A stretch of 21,902 nt of DNA from assembly GCA_012798365.1 (NCBI GenBank), contig JAAZNH010000313.1, forward strand, positions 1-21,902. Direction: 5' to 3'. Below are positions 1 to 8,425 of this stretch, piece after piece. Below the pieces are notes generated by a model. The model searched no databases, had not been told where the DNA came from, and was given only the letters and a program-made list of their open reading frames with translations. Numbering within the stretch: the stretch's first letter is position 1; the number at the start of each line of letters is the position of its first letter. Both the position numbers and the translations under genes were made by a program. This DNA comes from Methanomicrobiales archaeon (GTDB lineage: Archaea; Halobacteriota; Methanomicrobia; Methanomicrobiales; Methanospirillaceae).

Positions 1-1
1 A

Positions 2-607
2 ACCTTCGTTGAAGTCTGCTCCGATAAGGGAGCAAAGCTTGTTGAGGGTGCTGTCAAGGCCGGCGTCCTTGCAACCGAGGCAGCCAACCCCAAGGGTCTT
101 GAGATCCGTGGAAAGGTCGAGGGCGCAATGCTCAAGCTCGGCGACAAGTGGCGCAAGCACGACTTCGAGGCACTCGGCGAGGGTAAGGACCGCTTAAAGA
201 AGATCATGAGCGAGACTTCCCGCTGCATCAAGTGCTACAGCTGCATCTCGGCTTGCCCGATCTGCTACTGTGTCGACTGCACAACCAAGAACCCGGCCTA
301 TGTCACCCCCGGCGAGGTTCCCCCGAACTTCATGTTCCACCTCATCCGCTTCGCCCACATCGCCGACTCCTGTGTGAACTGCGGCCAGTGCGAAGAACTC
401 TGTGCAGCCGAGATCCCGAATGCACTCTTCATGCACGCCCAGCAGGTCGAGCTCGAGAAGATGTTCGGTCACAAGCCGGGCCAGGACATGGAACTCCCGA
501 TCCTCGCTTACGCAGAGGAGCGCGAGGAACGCGGCCGTCTCCACAACACCGGCAGCGATATGATCTACCTCAATGTCTTCAACCCCTTCAAGGGTTCAGG
601 ACACTAA
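2..607 (+). CDS. fdhB: Formate dehydrogenase beta subunit FdhB, C-terminal part (5' end outside window)
   Basis: The reading frame is open from the left edge and stops with TAA at 605-607, so the start lies upstream of the window. The visible ~200 residues end with two ferredoxin-type cysteine clusters: CIKCYSCISACP followed by CYCVDC, then CVNCGQCEELC. This arrangement is typical of the C-terminal half of FdhB, the F420-reducing iron-sulfur subunit of methanogen formate dehydrogenase (FrhB/FdhB family). That subunit passes electrons between the Mo/W formate site of FdhA and F420, or to heterodisulfide reductase in electron-bifurcating complexes. fdhA is probably just outside the window, but its position cannot be seen. 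An FrhB-like paralogue is possible; the paired clusters and the ~160-residue tail favour FdhB. Confidence 0.85.
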   Translation, partial: TFVEVCSDKGAKLVEGAVKAGVLATEAANPKGLEIRGKVEGAMLKLGDKWRKHDFEALGEGKDRLKKIMSETSRCIKCYSCISACPICYCVDCTTKNPAYVTPGEVPPNFMFHLIRFAHIADSCVNCGQCEELCAAEIPNALFMHAQQVELEKMFGHKPGQDMELPILAYAEEREERGRLHNTGSDMIYLNVFNPFKGSGH

Positions 608-749
608 TTTTTTTTATCGCCTCATCACGATGTCAGGATCCATGCAGCATCTCTTGCACGGAACCTGACATAATGGGGATCAGCATCGCTATTCTGTCAC
701 ACGGGTGCGGAATATGCTACCGGCTCACCACCAGGGAGTGAGAGGTTTT
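608..749. terminator. fdhB 3' spacer with T-run and inverted repeat
   Basis: Directly after the fdhB stop there is a run of eight or more T (about 608-615), the usual form of an archaeal intrinsic terminator on the plus strand. Further on, TGTCAGG (631-637) and CCTGACA (664-670) form a 7-bp inverted repeat around a 26-nt loop. The fdhB and moeA-like genes converge here, so either strand could use the structure. No gene is seen in the spacer. Confidence 0.45.
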
Positions 750-2660
750 TCAGGGATAGCCAACAGGAATACTGCCGGGCGAGAATGGGGAAAGAGTCCT
801 GGTGCTGTCAAGCCGACGGATGCTCCCGGTAATACTGGTATCATGGCCGCCACTCTTTTTAAGAATTGCAGAAAATTGCGGTGACTGGATGAGAGAAATG
901 AGGGTGCGGATGCGGGAGTCATTGATCATCTTCATCCGGAACGCGAGTTCATAATCTTCGTGCGCAAGCGGAACAAAACGGAGGCCGTTTGACTTCGCAA
1001 TACTTGAGGTGCAGATACCGGCATCAGCAAAACCGTTCCGGATTGCAGCAGCAACGGCAGGGGGACCATGCACTTCCTGCGTGTAGCCGTTCAGGAGTGC
1101 CGGATCAATTCCTTCTGCGGCAAACACCGCATCAAGGACCGTCCGCGACGGGGTTTCTTTCCTGGTATTGATGAACCGGGCTTGTAAGAGATCGTGAAGC
1201 CCCAGGCCATCGATTGAAGCGATGCCGATCTCAACAGAGGCAATATGGACAAAAGCAAGATCCTCTGCATCCTTACACTGCATAAGCGGCTGGTACGTGG
1301 GAAGGAAAGACTGTGCGGGAAGAACAAGGGGTGCTGCATGACATGAGTTCGTGCAGAGTGCACGGATGCCGGAGAGGTTTCCGGGATTGGTTGCATGAAT
1401 AAAGAGACCGGTGTCATGAGCAAGGCTGGCCAGTTCTTCGAGTGCCGGGTCAAGAGAGCCAGTAAGGATGACAGTCCGCTCAATACTTCCGGGATCGGTG
1501 GTTAATACTACATCAAGTTCAGTCCCAGCCTCATACCCCTCAACAGGTGCTGGGATATGGGTGTACCCGTTCGCTTTTACGGTTGCCATCTGTGCGAAGG
1601 CACCTTTCCCGTGAGGGGTCCCAAAGAGGGTCGATCCAATTCTGCCCACAAAGATCGGGACAAATTCATCGAACCCCAGATCCGAAGTGAGCGGGTGGGC
1701 AAGGCGAACCCGGACCGTATAATGGGGTACCGCAGGAAAGCCCCATGATTCAAGCAGCGGGGCGGCAAATTCACGAAGTACAGTCTGGGCAGCAAGAGGA
1801 TACCCGGGCAGTCCGAGAACGGGAATTCCTTCGATCTTTCCCAGCATCACCGGTTTTCCTGGTTTGACCGCAACACCATGGAAGACGAGATCGCCAAGCG
1901 ACCGGATCACACTCTCGGTAAAATCCCTGGTACCGGCTGATGAACCGGCAGAGATCAGGACTAGATCATTTTCTTCGACCGCCTTCATGAGGGTTTTGCG
2001 GATCTCATCCGGCTCATCGGGCACAATCGAATACCGGGTACAGTTCGCACCCATCTCTGAAAGAAAAACCTGTGCCATAACGGTGTTACTTTCAACAACC
2101 TGACCGGGACCCGGCCTGACCCCGAGCGGAACAAGTTCACTTCCCGTGGGAATAATCCCGATATTGACCGAGAGGACATCAATCGTGGTTATTCCATAGG
2201 TAACGAGTGCCCCGATATCAAAAGGCCGGATCAGGTGGCCACGGGGGAGAATCAATTTGTTCTCTTTGATGTCCTCCCCGGCCGGGCGGACGTGCTGCCA
2301 AGGTACAGCCGATTTCCGGATCTGGAACCGTTCGCCAGCCTCCCAGACATCTTCGATCATGATGACTGCGTCATACTCCGGAGGGACAATATTTCCGGTA
2401 TTCACACGGGTAAACTGAACGAGGGTAACCGGATTCCGGTCAGATGCAGAGATGGTATCCCGGCTCCTTACTGCGATACCATCCATTGCGGCAATATTGA
2501 CTTCAGGGACTGAATACTTCGCGTAAACCGGTACGGCTACAACGCGTCCTACTGATTTGACAACCGGGACTTTCTCTGTAAGACCAGGAGCAGGGAACAT
2601 ACCCTTGATCAGGGTAATGGATTCCTCAAGAGCGCGGAGCTCAAGATAACGTTTTACCAT
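750..2660 (-). CDS. moeA: MoeA-type molybdopterin biosynthesis protein fused to a PBP-like (substrate-binding) domain
   Basis: This 636-residue protein has an N-terminal MoeA region of about 390 residues. Landmarks are the AAMDGIAVR motif near residue 58, AGEDIKENKLILPRG near 128, the MoCF-type SAGSSAGTRDF segment, VKPGKPVMLG and GLPGYPLAA. MoeA inserts molybdate or tungstate into adenylated molybdopterin. The C-terminal ~200 residues resemble the PBP-like domain found fused to archaeal MoeA, ending in the GGHDTSITG motif typical of that domain, plus a Pro/Ser-rich tail of about 20 residues. The PBP-like domain may sense or bind oxyanion or cofactor, but its ligand is unknown. Its neighbours are Mo/W enzymes (Fdh, Fwd/Fmd), which fits. 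No strong Shine-Dalgarno is seen before the chosen ATG; the N-terminus LELRALEES fits the family. Confidence 0.88.
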   Translation of the reverse strand: MVKRYLELRALEESITLIKGMFPAPGLTEKVPVVKSVGRVVAVPVYAKYSVPEVNIAAMDGIAVRSRDTISASDRNPVTLVQFTRVNTGNIVPPEYDAVIMIEDVWEAGERFQIRKSAVPWQHVRPAGEDIKENKLILPRGHLIRPFDIGALVTYGITTIDVLSVNIGIIPTGSELVPLGVRPGPGQVVESNTVMAQVFLSEMGANCTRYSIVPDEPDEIRKTLMKAVEENDLVLISAGSSAGTRDFTESVIRSLGDLVFHGVAVKPGKPVMLGKIEGIPVLGLPGYPLAAQTVLREFAAPLLESWGFPAVPHYTVRVRLAHPLTSDLGFDEFVPIFVGRIGSTLFGTPHGKGAFAQMATVKANGYTHIPAPVEGYEAGTELDVVLTTDPGSIERTVILTGSLDPALEELASLAHDTGLFIHATNPGNLSGIRALCTNSCHAAPLVLPAQSFLPTYQPLMQCKDAEDLAFVHIASVEIGIASIDGLGLHDLLQARFINTRKETPSRTVLDAVFAAEGIDPALLNGYTQEVHGPPAVAAAIRNGFADAGICTSSIAKSNGLRFVPLAHEDYELAFRMKMINDSRIRTLISLIQSPQFSAILKKSGGHDTSITGSIRRLDSTRTLSPFSPGSIPVGYP

Positions 2661-2833
2661 GATCGGGAGTTTCTTTGGGCTTTCATAATCCAGTATTCCC
2701 TTTCTGATCGTCCGGGTATCTTAAACAATTAATGATCAGAGTAAATTAACTGAAAACAATTTATTATCCTGTTCCTCAATAAACGATTCGTTTTAGCTCA
2801 TTCGGGGGAATATGAGGATGCCCGGATAGTCAT
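2661..2833 (-). promoter_or_regulatory. AT-rich leader/promoter region of the moeA-like gene, with a palindrome
   Basis: This 173-bp spacer is clearly more AT-rich than the flanking genes and lies upstream of the minus-strand moeA-like gene. AAACGATTCGTTT (2781-2793) is a perfect 13-nt palindrome around a central base. It sits between the moeA-like promoter area and the end of the SagB-like gene. It could be an operator or part of the upstream gene's terminator; the sequence does not decide. CTCAT/ATGAG arms follow at about 2797-2816. Confidence 0.3.
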
Positions 2834-3589
2834 TCATGCCAGGGTAACATTTTTCTCAACGGTTCCTACTGCTGCGAGATAGACCGGCCACTGGCTCTCC
2901 GGGTCCAGGCGGGCAAGCTTTGCGATCAGGTCATCGTGGAACATATCGGTGGGGAAGACCTCGTACCCCAGGTTGGCGGCAGCCATGATCAGGTTCTGGC
3001 AGGTATGGCCGGCCTCGATGAGGCAGCTCCGGTAGCCCCGGTTACCGAGCGCCCATACGGAACGGTAGGGAACGGCAACCCAGAGAAACGTGACCGCAGC
3101 CCGGGTCATGATCTTGAAATTCATGCTCGCGGTGCTCATTTCAAGAGTGATATCGGGGTCGAGCCGCTCGGCAACGATACTGTGGGATTTGGGAAGGAAG
3201 CGGTACAGGCCGGGGTCAAGTCCCTCAACATCGCTTGCCACGAAGTAAGTTTCAAGAGGGTACCGGCATCCGCTGGAGGGTATCGTGCGAAGCTGGATCG
3301 TTTCGGAAACGATCTTTTTGAACCCCTGGGTACACCAGAGTATGTATGAGAGGTCCTTCATGGTTATTGATGAGCGTGAGAAGAACCCGACCGGTTCATA
3401 TCCTTCAATTGCTTTTCGGACGGGAATGTCCGGAACCTTGAACTTCTTCGGGCTCGGGAGTTTGATCTTTGTCTGTCCTTCCTTCAGCGGAAGTTCATGC
3501 GGGGGCTCCTTTACGCGGAGGACGAGGTCCACCGTGGAGTAGTCCGGGTACCGTGTCCCCATGATAAAATCCGTGCCGGTTGCATTCAT
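2834..3589 (-). CDS. SagB/ThcOx-type nitroreductase-family FMN oxidoreductase
   Basis: The 251-residue product has the layout of SagB-type dehydrogenases in the nitroreductase superfamily. It has an N-terminal extension, then SSITMKDLSYILWCTQG, the SSGCRYPLE segment (family form: PSAGaryPlE), an AGHTCQNLIMAAANLG helix and a closing AAVGTVEK. Such enzymes bind FMN; SagB members oxidise azoline rings in peptides, but many archaeal members stand alone and have no known substrate. No YcaO cyclodehydratase or precursor peptide is visible nearby, so a peptide-modifying role is not supported here. The start is supported by GAGG (minus strand, plus-strand 3597-3600) seven bases before the ATG. An alternative in-frame ATG lies nine codons downstream. 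Confidence 0.8.
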   Translation of the reverse strand: MNATGTDFIMGTRYPDYSTVDLVLRVKEPPHELPLKEGQTKIKLPSPKKFKVPDIPVRKAIEGYEPVGFFSRSSITMKDLSYILWCTQGFKKIVSETIQLRTIPSSGCRYPLETYFVASDVEGLDPGLYRFLPKSHSIVAERLDPDITLEMSTASMNFKIMTRAAVTFLWVAVPYRSVWALGNRGYRSCLIEAGHTCQNLIMAAANLGYEVFPTDMFHDDLIAKLARLDPESQWPVYLAAVGTVEKNVTLA

Positions 3590-3605
3590 GGTATATCCTC
3601 AATAG

Positions 3606-3712
3606 ATCCGGGCGTTACGGGGAAATTGTCTGATTCGAAGAATCCTCGCGGATTCTTCTCTTCATCCGGGCGTTGGCCCGTCCGATTTCGAAGAATCCTT
3701 TCTGGATTCTTC
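3606..3712. repeat. Imperfect tandem repeat with two GAAGAATCC/GGATTCTTC hairpins
   Basis: ATCCGGGCGTT occurs at 3606-3616 and again at 3664-3674. Each copy is followed by TTCGAAGAATCC and then a perfect 9-bp hairpin: GAAGAATCC at 3637-3645 pairing with 3650-3658 (loop TCGC), and 3690-3698 pairing with 3704-3712 (loop TTTCT). The two units are about 55 bp long with a small indel between them. The stem design matches hairpins near 15.2 kb and 18.3-18.5 kb, where the inner stem bases differ but still pair. Confidence 0.75.
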
Positions 3713-3734
3713 CCCCGGCTCTGATGAGCCAGTC

Positions 3735-3768
3735 GGAAAAATAGACCCGGGAGGTTAACCCGGGTTTT
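3735..3768 (-). terminator. Hairpin terminator after the first Fwd/Fmd operon
   Basis: ACCCGGG (3745-3751) and CCCGGGT (3759-3765) form a GC-rich 7-bp stem with a 7-nt loop. Read on the minus strand, the stem is followed by a CTATTTTT run, so it can end transcription of the operon whose last gene stops at 3802. Confidence 0.55.
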
Positions 3769-3801
3769 GTGTGAACGTGTGTGTTGTGAAGGCCCGGCAG
3801 A

Positions 3802-4608
3802 TCAGGCTGCGGCCTTCAGGTAGAGGTTGGCGTAGATGATCTCGCCTTTGCTCTTGGGGTGCCTCTCGCCAAGGTCGCCGATATAGTGGTCGAAGGTGGC
3901 CTTAGTGCCATCTACTTCCTTCTCAACAGTACCGACTTTCTGGTATCCGGGCATCATGAACTTGATCTTGCCAAGTACGTACATGTCGCCCTTGACCATC
4001 TGGCCACCGACACGACCTTCAACATCACCCTTGATGATGACTGTGCCACCCTCGGCATGGGTCGAAACATGGATGAACGCATCTTTCTCGATGATGATGG
4101 TGCCGCCGAGCATAAAGGTCCCGATATCGTTGCCGGCACTGCCCTTAATCCGGATGGTGCCGCCTTTCATGCCGCGCCAGTCGCCGCGGTATGCACAACC
4201 GACATGGTTCTTGGCATCACCGTCAACAACGAGTTCTCCGCCCTGCATCTGGATACCGCAGAAGGAATCCACATTACCCTTGACATGGATCTTCCCTCCT
4301 TTCATCCAGCCGCCGAGATACATGTCCGTGTTGCCGTTGACGGTAACAGATCCGGCAGTCATGCGGGCACCGATGTACTTCACGCGGGTGCAGTCCCCGT
4401 TGATGACAATATTCGTGTCAGCTGCGGTGTCCCCGGCGTTTCCGGTGACTTCAAAGAAGTCCCCAAGTTTCATGACGATTTTACCCTCGTGGCCGGGGAG
4501 ATCTGCGATCTGGGCCGGGGTCTTTCCTGCAAATGCGTCAGGGGTGATGCTGTAGCCCTCGAACATGAGTTCGGGGACCTTTGTTGGTTTTAACGTTACT
4601 GTTGCCAT
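3802..4608 (-). CDS. fwdC: Formylmethanofuran dehydrogenase subunit C (copy 1)
   Basis: The 268-residue product matches the usual FwdC/FmdC length and consists largely of short repeated beta-helix turns, for example GGTIRIKGSAGNDIG, GGTIIIEKDAF, GGTVIIKGDVEGRVGG. This resembles the C-terminal domain of glutamate synthase. FwdC is a structural subunit of the complex that reduces CO2 to a formyl group on methanofuran, the first step of methanogenesis; it helps hold the FwdA and FwdB active sites together in the cytoplasm. A GAGGTG Shine-Dalgarno (plus-strand 4614-4619) overlaps the fwdA stop and lies five bases before the ATG, showing tight coupling. It is the last gene of this operon. A paralogue lies at 18824-19624. 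Confidence 0.95.
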   Translation of the reverse strand: MATVTLKPTKVPELMFEGYSITPDAFAGKTPAQIADLPGHEGKIVMKLGDFFEVTGNAGDTAADTNIVINGDCTRVKYIGARMTAGSVTVNGNTDMYLGGWMKGGKIHVKGNVDSFCGIQMQGGELVVDGDAKNHVGCAYRGDWRGMKGGTIRIKGSAGNDIGTFMLGGTIIIEKDAFIHVSTHAEGGTVIIKGDVEGRVGGQMVKGDMYVLGKIKFMMPGYQKVGTVEKEVDGTKATFDHYIGDLGERHPKSKGEIIYANLYLKAAA

Positions 4609-4617
4609 GGTCGCACC

Positions 4618-6348
4618 TCATGCCTCCACATCGACATCAATGACATACGGGTGGGGGGCAAGGTATTCCCGGACCGGGTAGTTGATCAGGTTCATCGTGT
4701 AGGTGCCTTTCGTGAACGCCTGGGTGACATCGCGGGTGACCTGCGGGTTTTCGGGCATCTTCACGTTGACCCAGACCGTCTTCTTGTGGCCGTTGCTGAC
4801 TACTTCGCCGTCCTTCACGACAATCTCGCCGGACTTGATGAAGCAGGCTGCCCGCTGGAATGCTGCCTCGATCTTCTCGGGGTCAGAGGGCATGTTCTTG
4901 TAGTTGAGGTCGTAGACGGCAACTTCGGCACTCATGCCGGGGGCCAGGCCACCGTAGACATTCTTCAGGCCGAGGCACTGGGCCGGGCCGGATCGGGTCA
5001 TCTGGGCGATCTCGAAGAGCGAGAGTTCGCGGTCGATGCCATGGATGTTGGTTGCCTCGATGACCTTGTCCTTGTGCTTGAATGAACCGAGGGTTGCTTC
5101 GCGGGCCTTCTTTGACATCAGCCACTTGATGACGCGGGGGTAGCGGGTGAACGGGCCGGCATTGGGGTGGTCGGTTGTGATGAAGGTCCGGTTCATGTCC
5201 TTTGCAAAGAGTGCCAGCTCAAGACCGACTGCCCACTGGATGTCGCAGACCTTGCTCTGGGGATCGTACACGAACGGGACGATACCGGCTGCAGTCTCCA
5301 GCTCGACATCAACGTTGGTCCACTTGAGGTGGTTGAGACCGTGGAGGTGGTGCTCGAACGGACCGTCTGCGGTCATGGTCGTGGTCTCATCAAGGGTTAC
5401 GCAGCCGAGGTCGATGGTGATGTTCTTCTGCTTGTTGACATAGTCCATGACTTCCTTTGCCTTAGAGTTGAAGTCGGCCCAGGTTGTCCCGCCATAGGCA
5501 TGGAACTGGAGGTGGGTCGAGTGCATGACCTGTTCGCGACCGAACTTGTTCTTCGCCTTGATACCCTCTGCAATCTTCAGGGCGTCGATGGTCCCCTTGT
5601 AGTTGCCCGGGTTGCCGAGGTCGTTCTGGTGGAGGTGCATGGAGTGCGGGAGACCGAGGTACTCGTTGGCTTCGATTAATCCCCTGATGATCTCTGCCGG
5701 AGTGATCTCGAAGTACGGGACATTGTCGTTGAGGTTTAAGCAGTTGAGACCCCATGCCCATGCAGCAGTGCCGCCGGGGTTGACGACCTTGATACCGTAC
5801 CCCTTGGTTACTTTCAGGAGCCATGCAATGTAGGCAGCGGTGTTCTCGACCTCGCCTTTCTGGAGGTATTCCATAACGAACCAGTTGTTGCCAAAGACCG
5901 GCAGCGCTGCTTCATCGATGATCGGGGTGTCGTGGATCTCCTCGTGGGTATGCGGTGCAAGGAGCGGGGGCATTGCCGCTTCCATGACAAAGGAATATCC
6001 CATGCGGCCATATTCGTAGCCGGTCCTGAAGACCGAGGGGATGGAGAAGCCGGACTCCATGCGGTAGCCGTTCTTCTGTGCCATGCCACTCCTGCAGGTA
6101 CCCGACAGGAGTTTGTCCTCCGGGCGCATCAGCCGGCCTGCGTTGACCTTGGGGCCGGCAACATGGGAGTGAACATCCACTCCTCCGGCCATGACGACCT
6201 TGCCCTTTGCATCGATGACTTTTGCCGATGAGCTGACCTTGTCAACGATCTTTCCATCCTTCATTGCGATGTCAGCCACTTCGCCGTCAATCTTACGGGT
6301 CGGGTCGACAACATATCCGCCCTTAACAATGAGTTCTCCGTCTGCCAT
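4618..6348 (-). CDS. fwdA: Formylmethanofuran dehydrogenase subunit A, amidohydrolase (copy 1)
   Basis: The 576-residue product is the metal-dependent formyl-transferring subunit, which condenses formate with methanofuran after CO2 reduction by FwdB. Amidohydrolase features are visible: DVHSHVAG with His60 and His62, a Lys-rich KGYGIKVVNPGG segment near 182-193 that probably holds the carboxylated lysine, HLHQND with His238 and His240, STHLQFH with His279, and TTDHPNAGPFT with Asp393. These would bind a dinuclear zinc site. Length and motifs are those of a full functional subunit. It begins one base after the fwdB stop codon region (fwdB TGA at 6350-6352), so translation is coupled. A paralogue lies at 19636-21345. 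Confidence 0.95.
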   Translation of the reverse strand: MADGELIVKGGYVVDPTRKIDGEVADIAMKDGKIVDKVSSSAKVIDAKGKVVMAGGVDVHSHVAGPKVNAGRLMRPEDKLLSGTCRSGMAQKNGYRMESGFSIPSVFRTGYEYGRMGYSFVMEAAMPPLLAPHTHEEIHDTPIIDEAALPVFGNNWFVMEYLQKGEVENTAAYIAWLLKVTKGYGIKVVNPGGTAAWAWGLNCLNLNDNVPYFEITPAEIIRGLIEANEYLGLPHSMHLHQNDLGNPGNYKGTIDALKIAEGIKAKNKFGREQVMHSTHLQFHAYGGTTWADFNSKAKEVMDYVNKQKNITIDLGCVTLDETTTMTADGPFEHHLHGLNHLKWTNVDVELETAAGIVPFVYDPQSKVCDIQWAVGLELALFAKDMNRTFITTDHPNAGPFTRYPRVIKWLMSKKAREATLGSFKHKDKVIEATNIHGIDRELSLFEIAQMTRSGPAQCLGLKNVYGGLAPGMSAEVAVYDLNYKNMPSDPEKIEAAFQRAACFIKSGEIVVKDGEVVSNGHKKTVWVNVKMPENPQVTRDVTQAFTKGTYTMNLINYPVREYLAPHPYVIDVDVEA

Positions 6349-6349
6349 T

Positions 6350-7726
6350 TCAGCTCACCACCGGGTTGTGGGGATATTTCCTGTGTTCTTTGGCTGCAAG
6401 CCAGATCGGCTGCGTATTGGTCAGTTCGCACATGCGTTCGTATACGCGGTCGAACAGTTCCTCGTCACTCGGGACGCCGGGCAGGCCCTTGATGACGGCC
6501 CGGAACTGGATCGGGACATTGTCCATACGGTAGACGACACCGGGCTCATCCACACCGGCAATCCGGACCGGGATGTGCAGGTCGGCAATTTCGCTGGCCA
6601 TGCAGAAGTTCGGGTCAATGGTTATGAACGGGTGCTTCTTGAGGTGCTGGACAGCCTGGATCGGGAAGTGGGCACCGGCATCGGTACCGACATTGACAAA
6701 GCAGTCAACTTCGTCCCGCATCGCAAGGTCGACTGAACTGGTCTCGCCCGGGTTCATGTGGGCATGGCTTCCCTTGGAAAGGTCAATGCAGTAGGGGAAA
6801 CCGAACTGCCAGGACCAGACCTGTCCGGGGCCGGCGATGTTGTAGTGGCCCCGCATTGCCATGATCGAGCACTTGGTGTGGTTGTTGAGGTCACGGGTCA
6901 GGCTGATCGCGTGATCGATGTTGTGGTTGCGTCCATCAGTGTGCGTGCAGCCCATGCCGAAGAAGATCATGCAGAACTTGGCCTTCTTCATGATCTCGAC
7001 GGATTCCTTGATCTTTTCGCGGGGGATGCCGGCGACGGTCTCGGGAATCTCAAAACCGCGGAGCACGGTCCGGAATGCATCGAAGAGCTCGTAATCGTGG
7101 CCCTGGTCGAGCATCAGGTGGTGGTCGGCAAGTTTCGCGGTATCGGTCTCACGCGGGTCGATGCAGAGGACGGTCCGCTGCATCTGGCCCTTCTGGGTGA
7201 AATAGCCGCGGGGGAAGATCGAGTACCGGGAGGTGTGCCTCGGGTGGGCGTGCATCGGGTTGCAGCCCCAGAAGACCACGACATCGGCACGGTTCTTTGC
7301 CTCGCCAAGGGTGCAGCTCGGGTAACCGTTGTCGAAGATGGCAAGGAACGAGGGGCCGTGGCAGATGGTTGCACAGTTATCAAGGACTGCGCCGGACTTC
7401 TCGGCAATACGGCCGACCGCGCTCATGCCTTCGCAGTTGGTTGAGCCAAACCCGTAGATGAGGGGCTTTTTGGCCTTGAGCATGGTCTTTGCCATCCAGT
7501 CGATTGCCTCATCGTAGGGGATCTCCTTCATGGAGCCGTCGGGCTGGCGCATCCGCGGGAGCTTCGGGCGGGTGGCGTCATTTGCATGGTGGAACAGGTT
7601 GGTCCCGATGATGCATGCATTGTGGACTTCGAGGATCTTGGTCTCGTCATCGCTCACAAGCACTTCAATATCATCGCAGGATGAGCCGCAATAGGGACAT
7701 CCGACGCCTTTGATCAGTTTTGGCAT
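6350..7726 (-). CDS. fwdB: Formylmethanofuran dehydrogenase subunit B, Mo/W catalytic subunit (copy 1)
   Basis: This 458-residue subunit carries the bis-pterin Mo/W centre that reduces CO2 to formate. Cys10, Cys13, Cys17 and Cys38 (GCPYCGSSC...NAC) form the N-terminal [4Fe-4S] site of the molybdopterin oxidoreductase family. The motif NCATICHGPS places Cys122 where formate dehydrogenases and some FwdB proteins have the metal-binding Cys or Sec, so this is a cysteine-type enzyme. GCNPMHAHPRHTSRYS and MRGHYNIAGPGQV are family landmarks. Whether tungsten or molybdenum is bound cannot be read from the sequence. Its ATG overlaps the last base of fwdD (TAATG). Confidence 0.95.
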   Translation of the reverse strand: MPKLIKGVGCPYCGSSCDDIEVLVSDDETKILEVHNACIIGTNLFHHANDATRPKLPRMRQPDGSMKEIPYDEAIDWMAKTMLKAKKPLIYGFGSTNCEGMSAVGRIAEKSGAVLDNCATICHGPSFLAIFDNGYPSCTLGEAKNRADVVVFWGCNPMHAHPRHTSRYSIFPRGYFTQKGQMQRTVLCIDPRETDTAKLADHHLMLDQGHDYELFDAFRTVLRGFEIPETVAGIPREKIKESVEIMKKAKFCMIFFGMGCTHTDGRNHNIDHAISLTRDLNNHTKCSIMAMRGHYNIAGPGQVWSWQFGFPYCIDLSKGSHAHMNPGETSSVDLAMRDEVDCFVNVGTDAGAHFPIQAVQHLKKHPFITIDPNFCMASEIADLHIPVRIAGVDEPGVVYRMDNVPIQFRAVIKGLPGVPSDEELFDRVYERMCELTNTQPIWLAAKEHRKYPHNPVVS

Positions 7727-8139
7727 TATAGTTTCCCTCCTTTCCAGAGCCCGACAGCGCCCTGCACAAGCTCAAGGGCGGATTTCAGTTTCTCGTTCGG
7801 TGCGGGTTCAATCGTGACCGGGAAGCCGCTGTACTGCGGAGTGCCGGTGGACTGGGTCCGGGGCGGGACAACCTGGTTGGCCCAGACGCCCTGCCGGATG
7901 TGGGCCAGGCCCGGGGGCACGTACTGCGTGGGCTCGATTGCCTTGACAATCACGGTACCGCATTCACTTGTCACGCGGACGTTGGTGTTCTTCCAGATGC
8001 CGGCTTTCTTCATGTCGTCCGGGTGCATCTCGCAGATGGAGCAGGCTTCAAAATAGTCCGGGTTGGTCTTGCCCTTCTCCATGGCAGCTCCCTCTTCAAT
8101 GGAGCGCTGGGTGATCATGTTCAGGTGAATCTTTGACAT
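7726..8139 (-). CDS. fwdD: Formylmethanofuran dehydrogenase subunit D, pterin-binding domain
   Basis: The 137-residue product matches FwdD/FmdD, the small molybdopterin-dinucleotide-binding domain that completes the FwdB active site; in formate dehydrogenase it is the C-terminal domain of one chain. Typical signs are KIHLNMITQRSIEEG at the start, MHPDDMKKAGI (a 'dinucleotide-binding' strand-turn) and RVTSECGTVIVKA. CSIC at residues 33-36 is a local cysteine pair. It overlaps fwdB by one base. A copy for the second operon, if present, would lie beyond the right edge. Confidence 0.93.
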   Translation of the reverse strand: MSKIHLNMITQRSIEEGAAMEKGKTNPDYFEACSICEMHPDDMKKAGIWKNTNVRVTSECGTVIVKAIEPTQYVPPGLAHIRQGVWANQVVPPRTQSTGTPQYSGFPVTIEPAPNEKLKSALELVQGAVGLWKGGKL

Positions 8140-8152
8140 ACAGCACCTGCCT

Positions 8153-8416
8153 TCAGCTCATCCCGAGCATACCGGTATCTCCCTTGCCGGAAAGGGTGAT
8201 CACTTTGTACGGACAGGCCCCGACACAGACGCCGCAGCCGGCACAAAGTTCCATCTTCACGTCCATGTTGATGGATTTGCCATCCTTGACGTGGTAGATC
8301 TTCTCTTTGGTTACCGGGTCGAGCGTGTAGAGCTCAAGCGCGTTGACCGGGCAGGCAACCACACAATTGCCGCAACCGGTGCAACGGTTCATGTTTACAT
8401 GTACTGAAAACGCCAT
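8153..8416 (-). CDS. 2x[4Fe-4S] ferredoxin, FwdG-like, first gene of the Fwd/Fmd operon
   Basis: The 87-residue protein has two classic clusters, CTGCGNCVVACP (Cys12-22) and CAGCGVCVGACP (Cys58-68), separated by a longer linker than in a minimal bacterial ferredoxin. It most likely feeds low-potential electrons to FwdB, as FwdG does. I chose ATG at 8416 (MAFSVHVN) because GTGAT, complementary to the 16S rRNA 3' end, lies just upstream of it. An in-frame ATG at 8422 and a GTG at 8425 would add two or three residues (MMC). It is 13 bases ahead of fwdD and clearly in the same operon. Confidence 0.9.
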   Translation of the reverse strand: MAFSVHVNMNRCTGCGNCVVACPVNALELYTLDPVTKEKIYHVKDGKSINMDVKMELCAGCGVCVGACPYKVITLSGKGDTGMLGMS

Positions 8417-8425
8417 GCACATCAC

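Noticed and set aside
2834..3589. Azoline-peptide (microcin/streptolysin-like) biosynthesis cluster around the SagB-like gene
   Set aside because: No YcaO, SagC-like or precursor peptide gene was seen on either strand near it.
7300..7400. Selenocysteine (in-frame TGA) at the FwdB metal-ligand position
   Set aside because: The ICHGPS motif is encoded with a normal cysteine codon in copy 1; the matching region of copy 2 is outside the window.
6758..7444. Plus-strand open frame of 228 codons opposite fwdB copy 1
   Set aside because: Shadow of the conserved FwdB; no motif or ribosome-binding site of its own.
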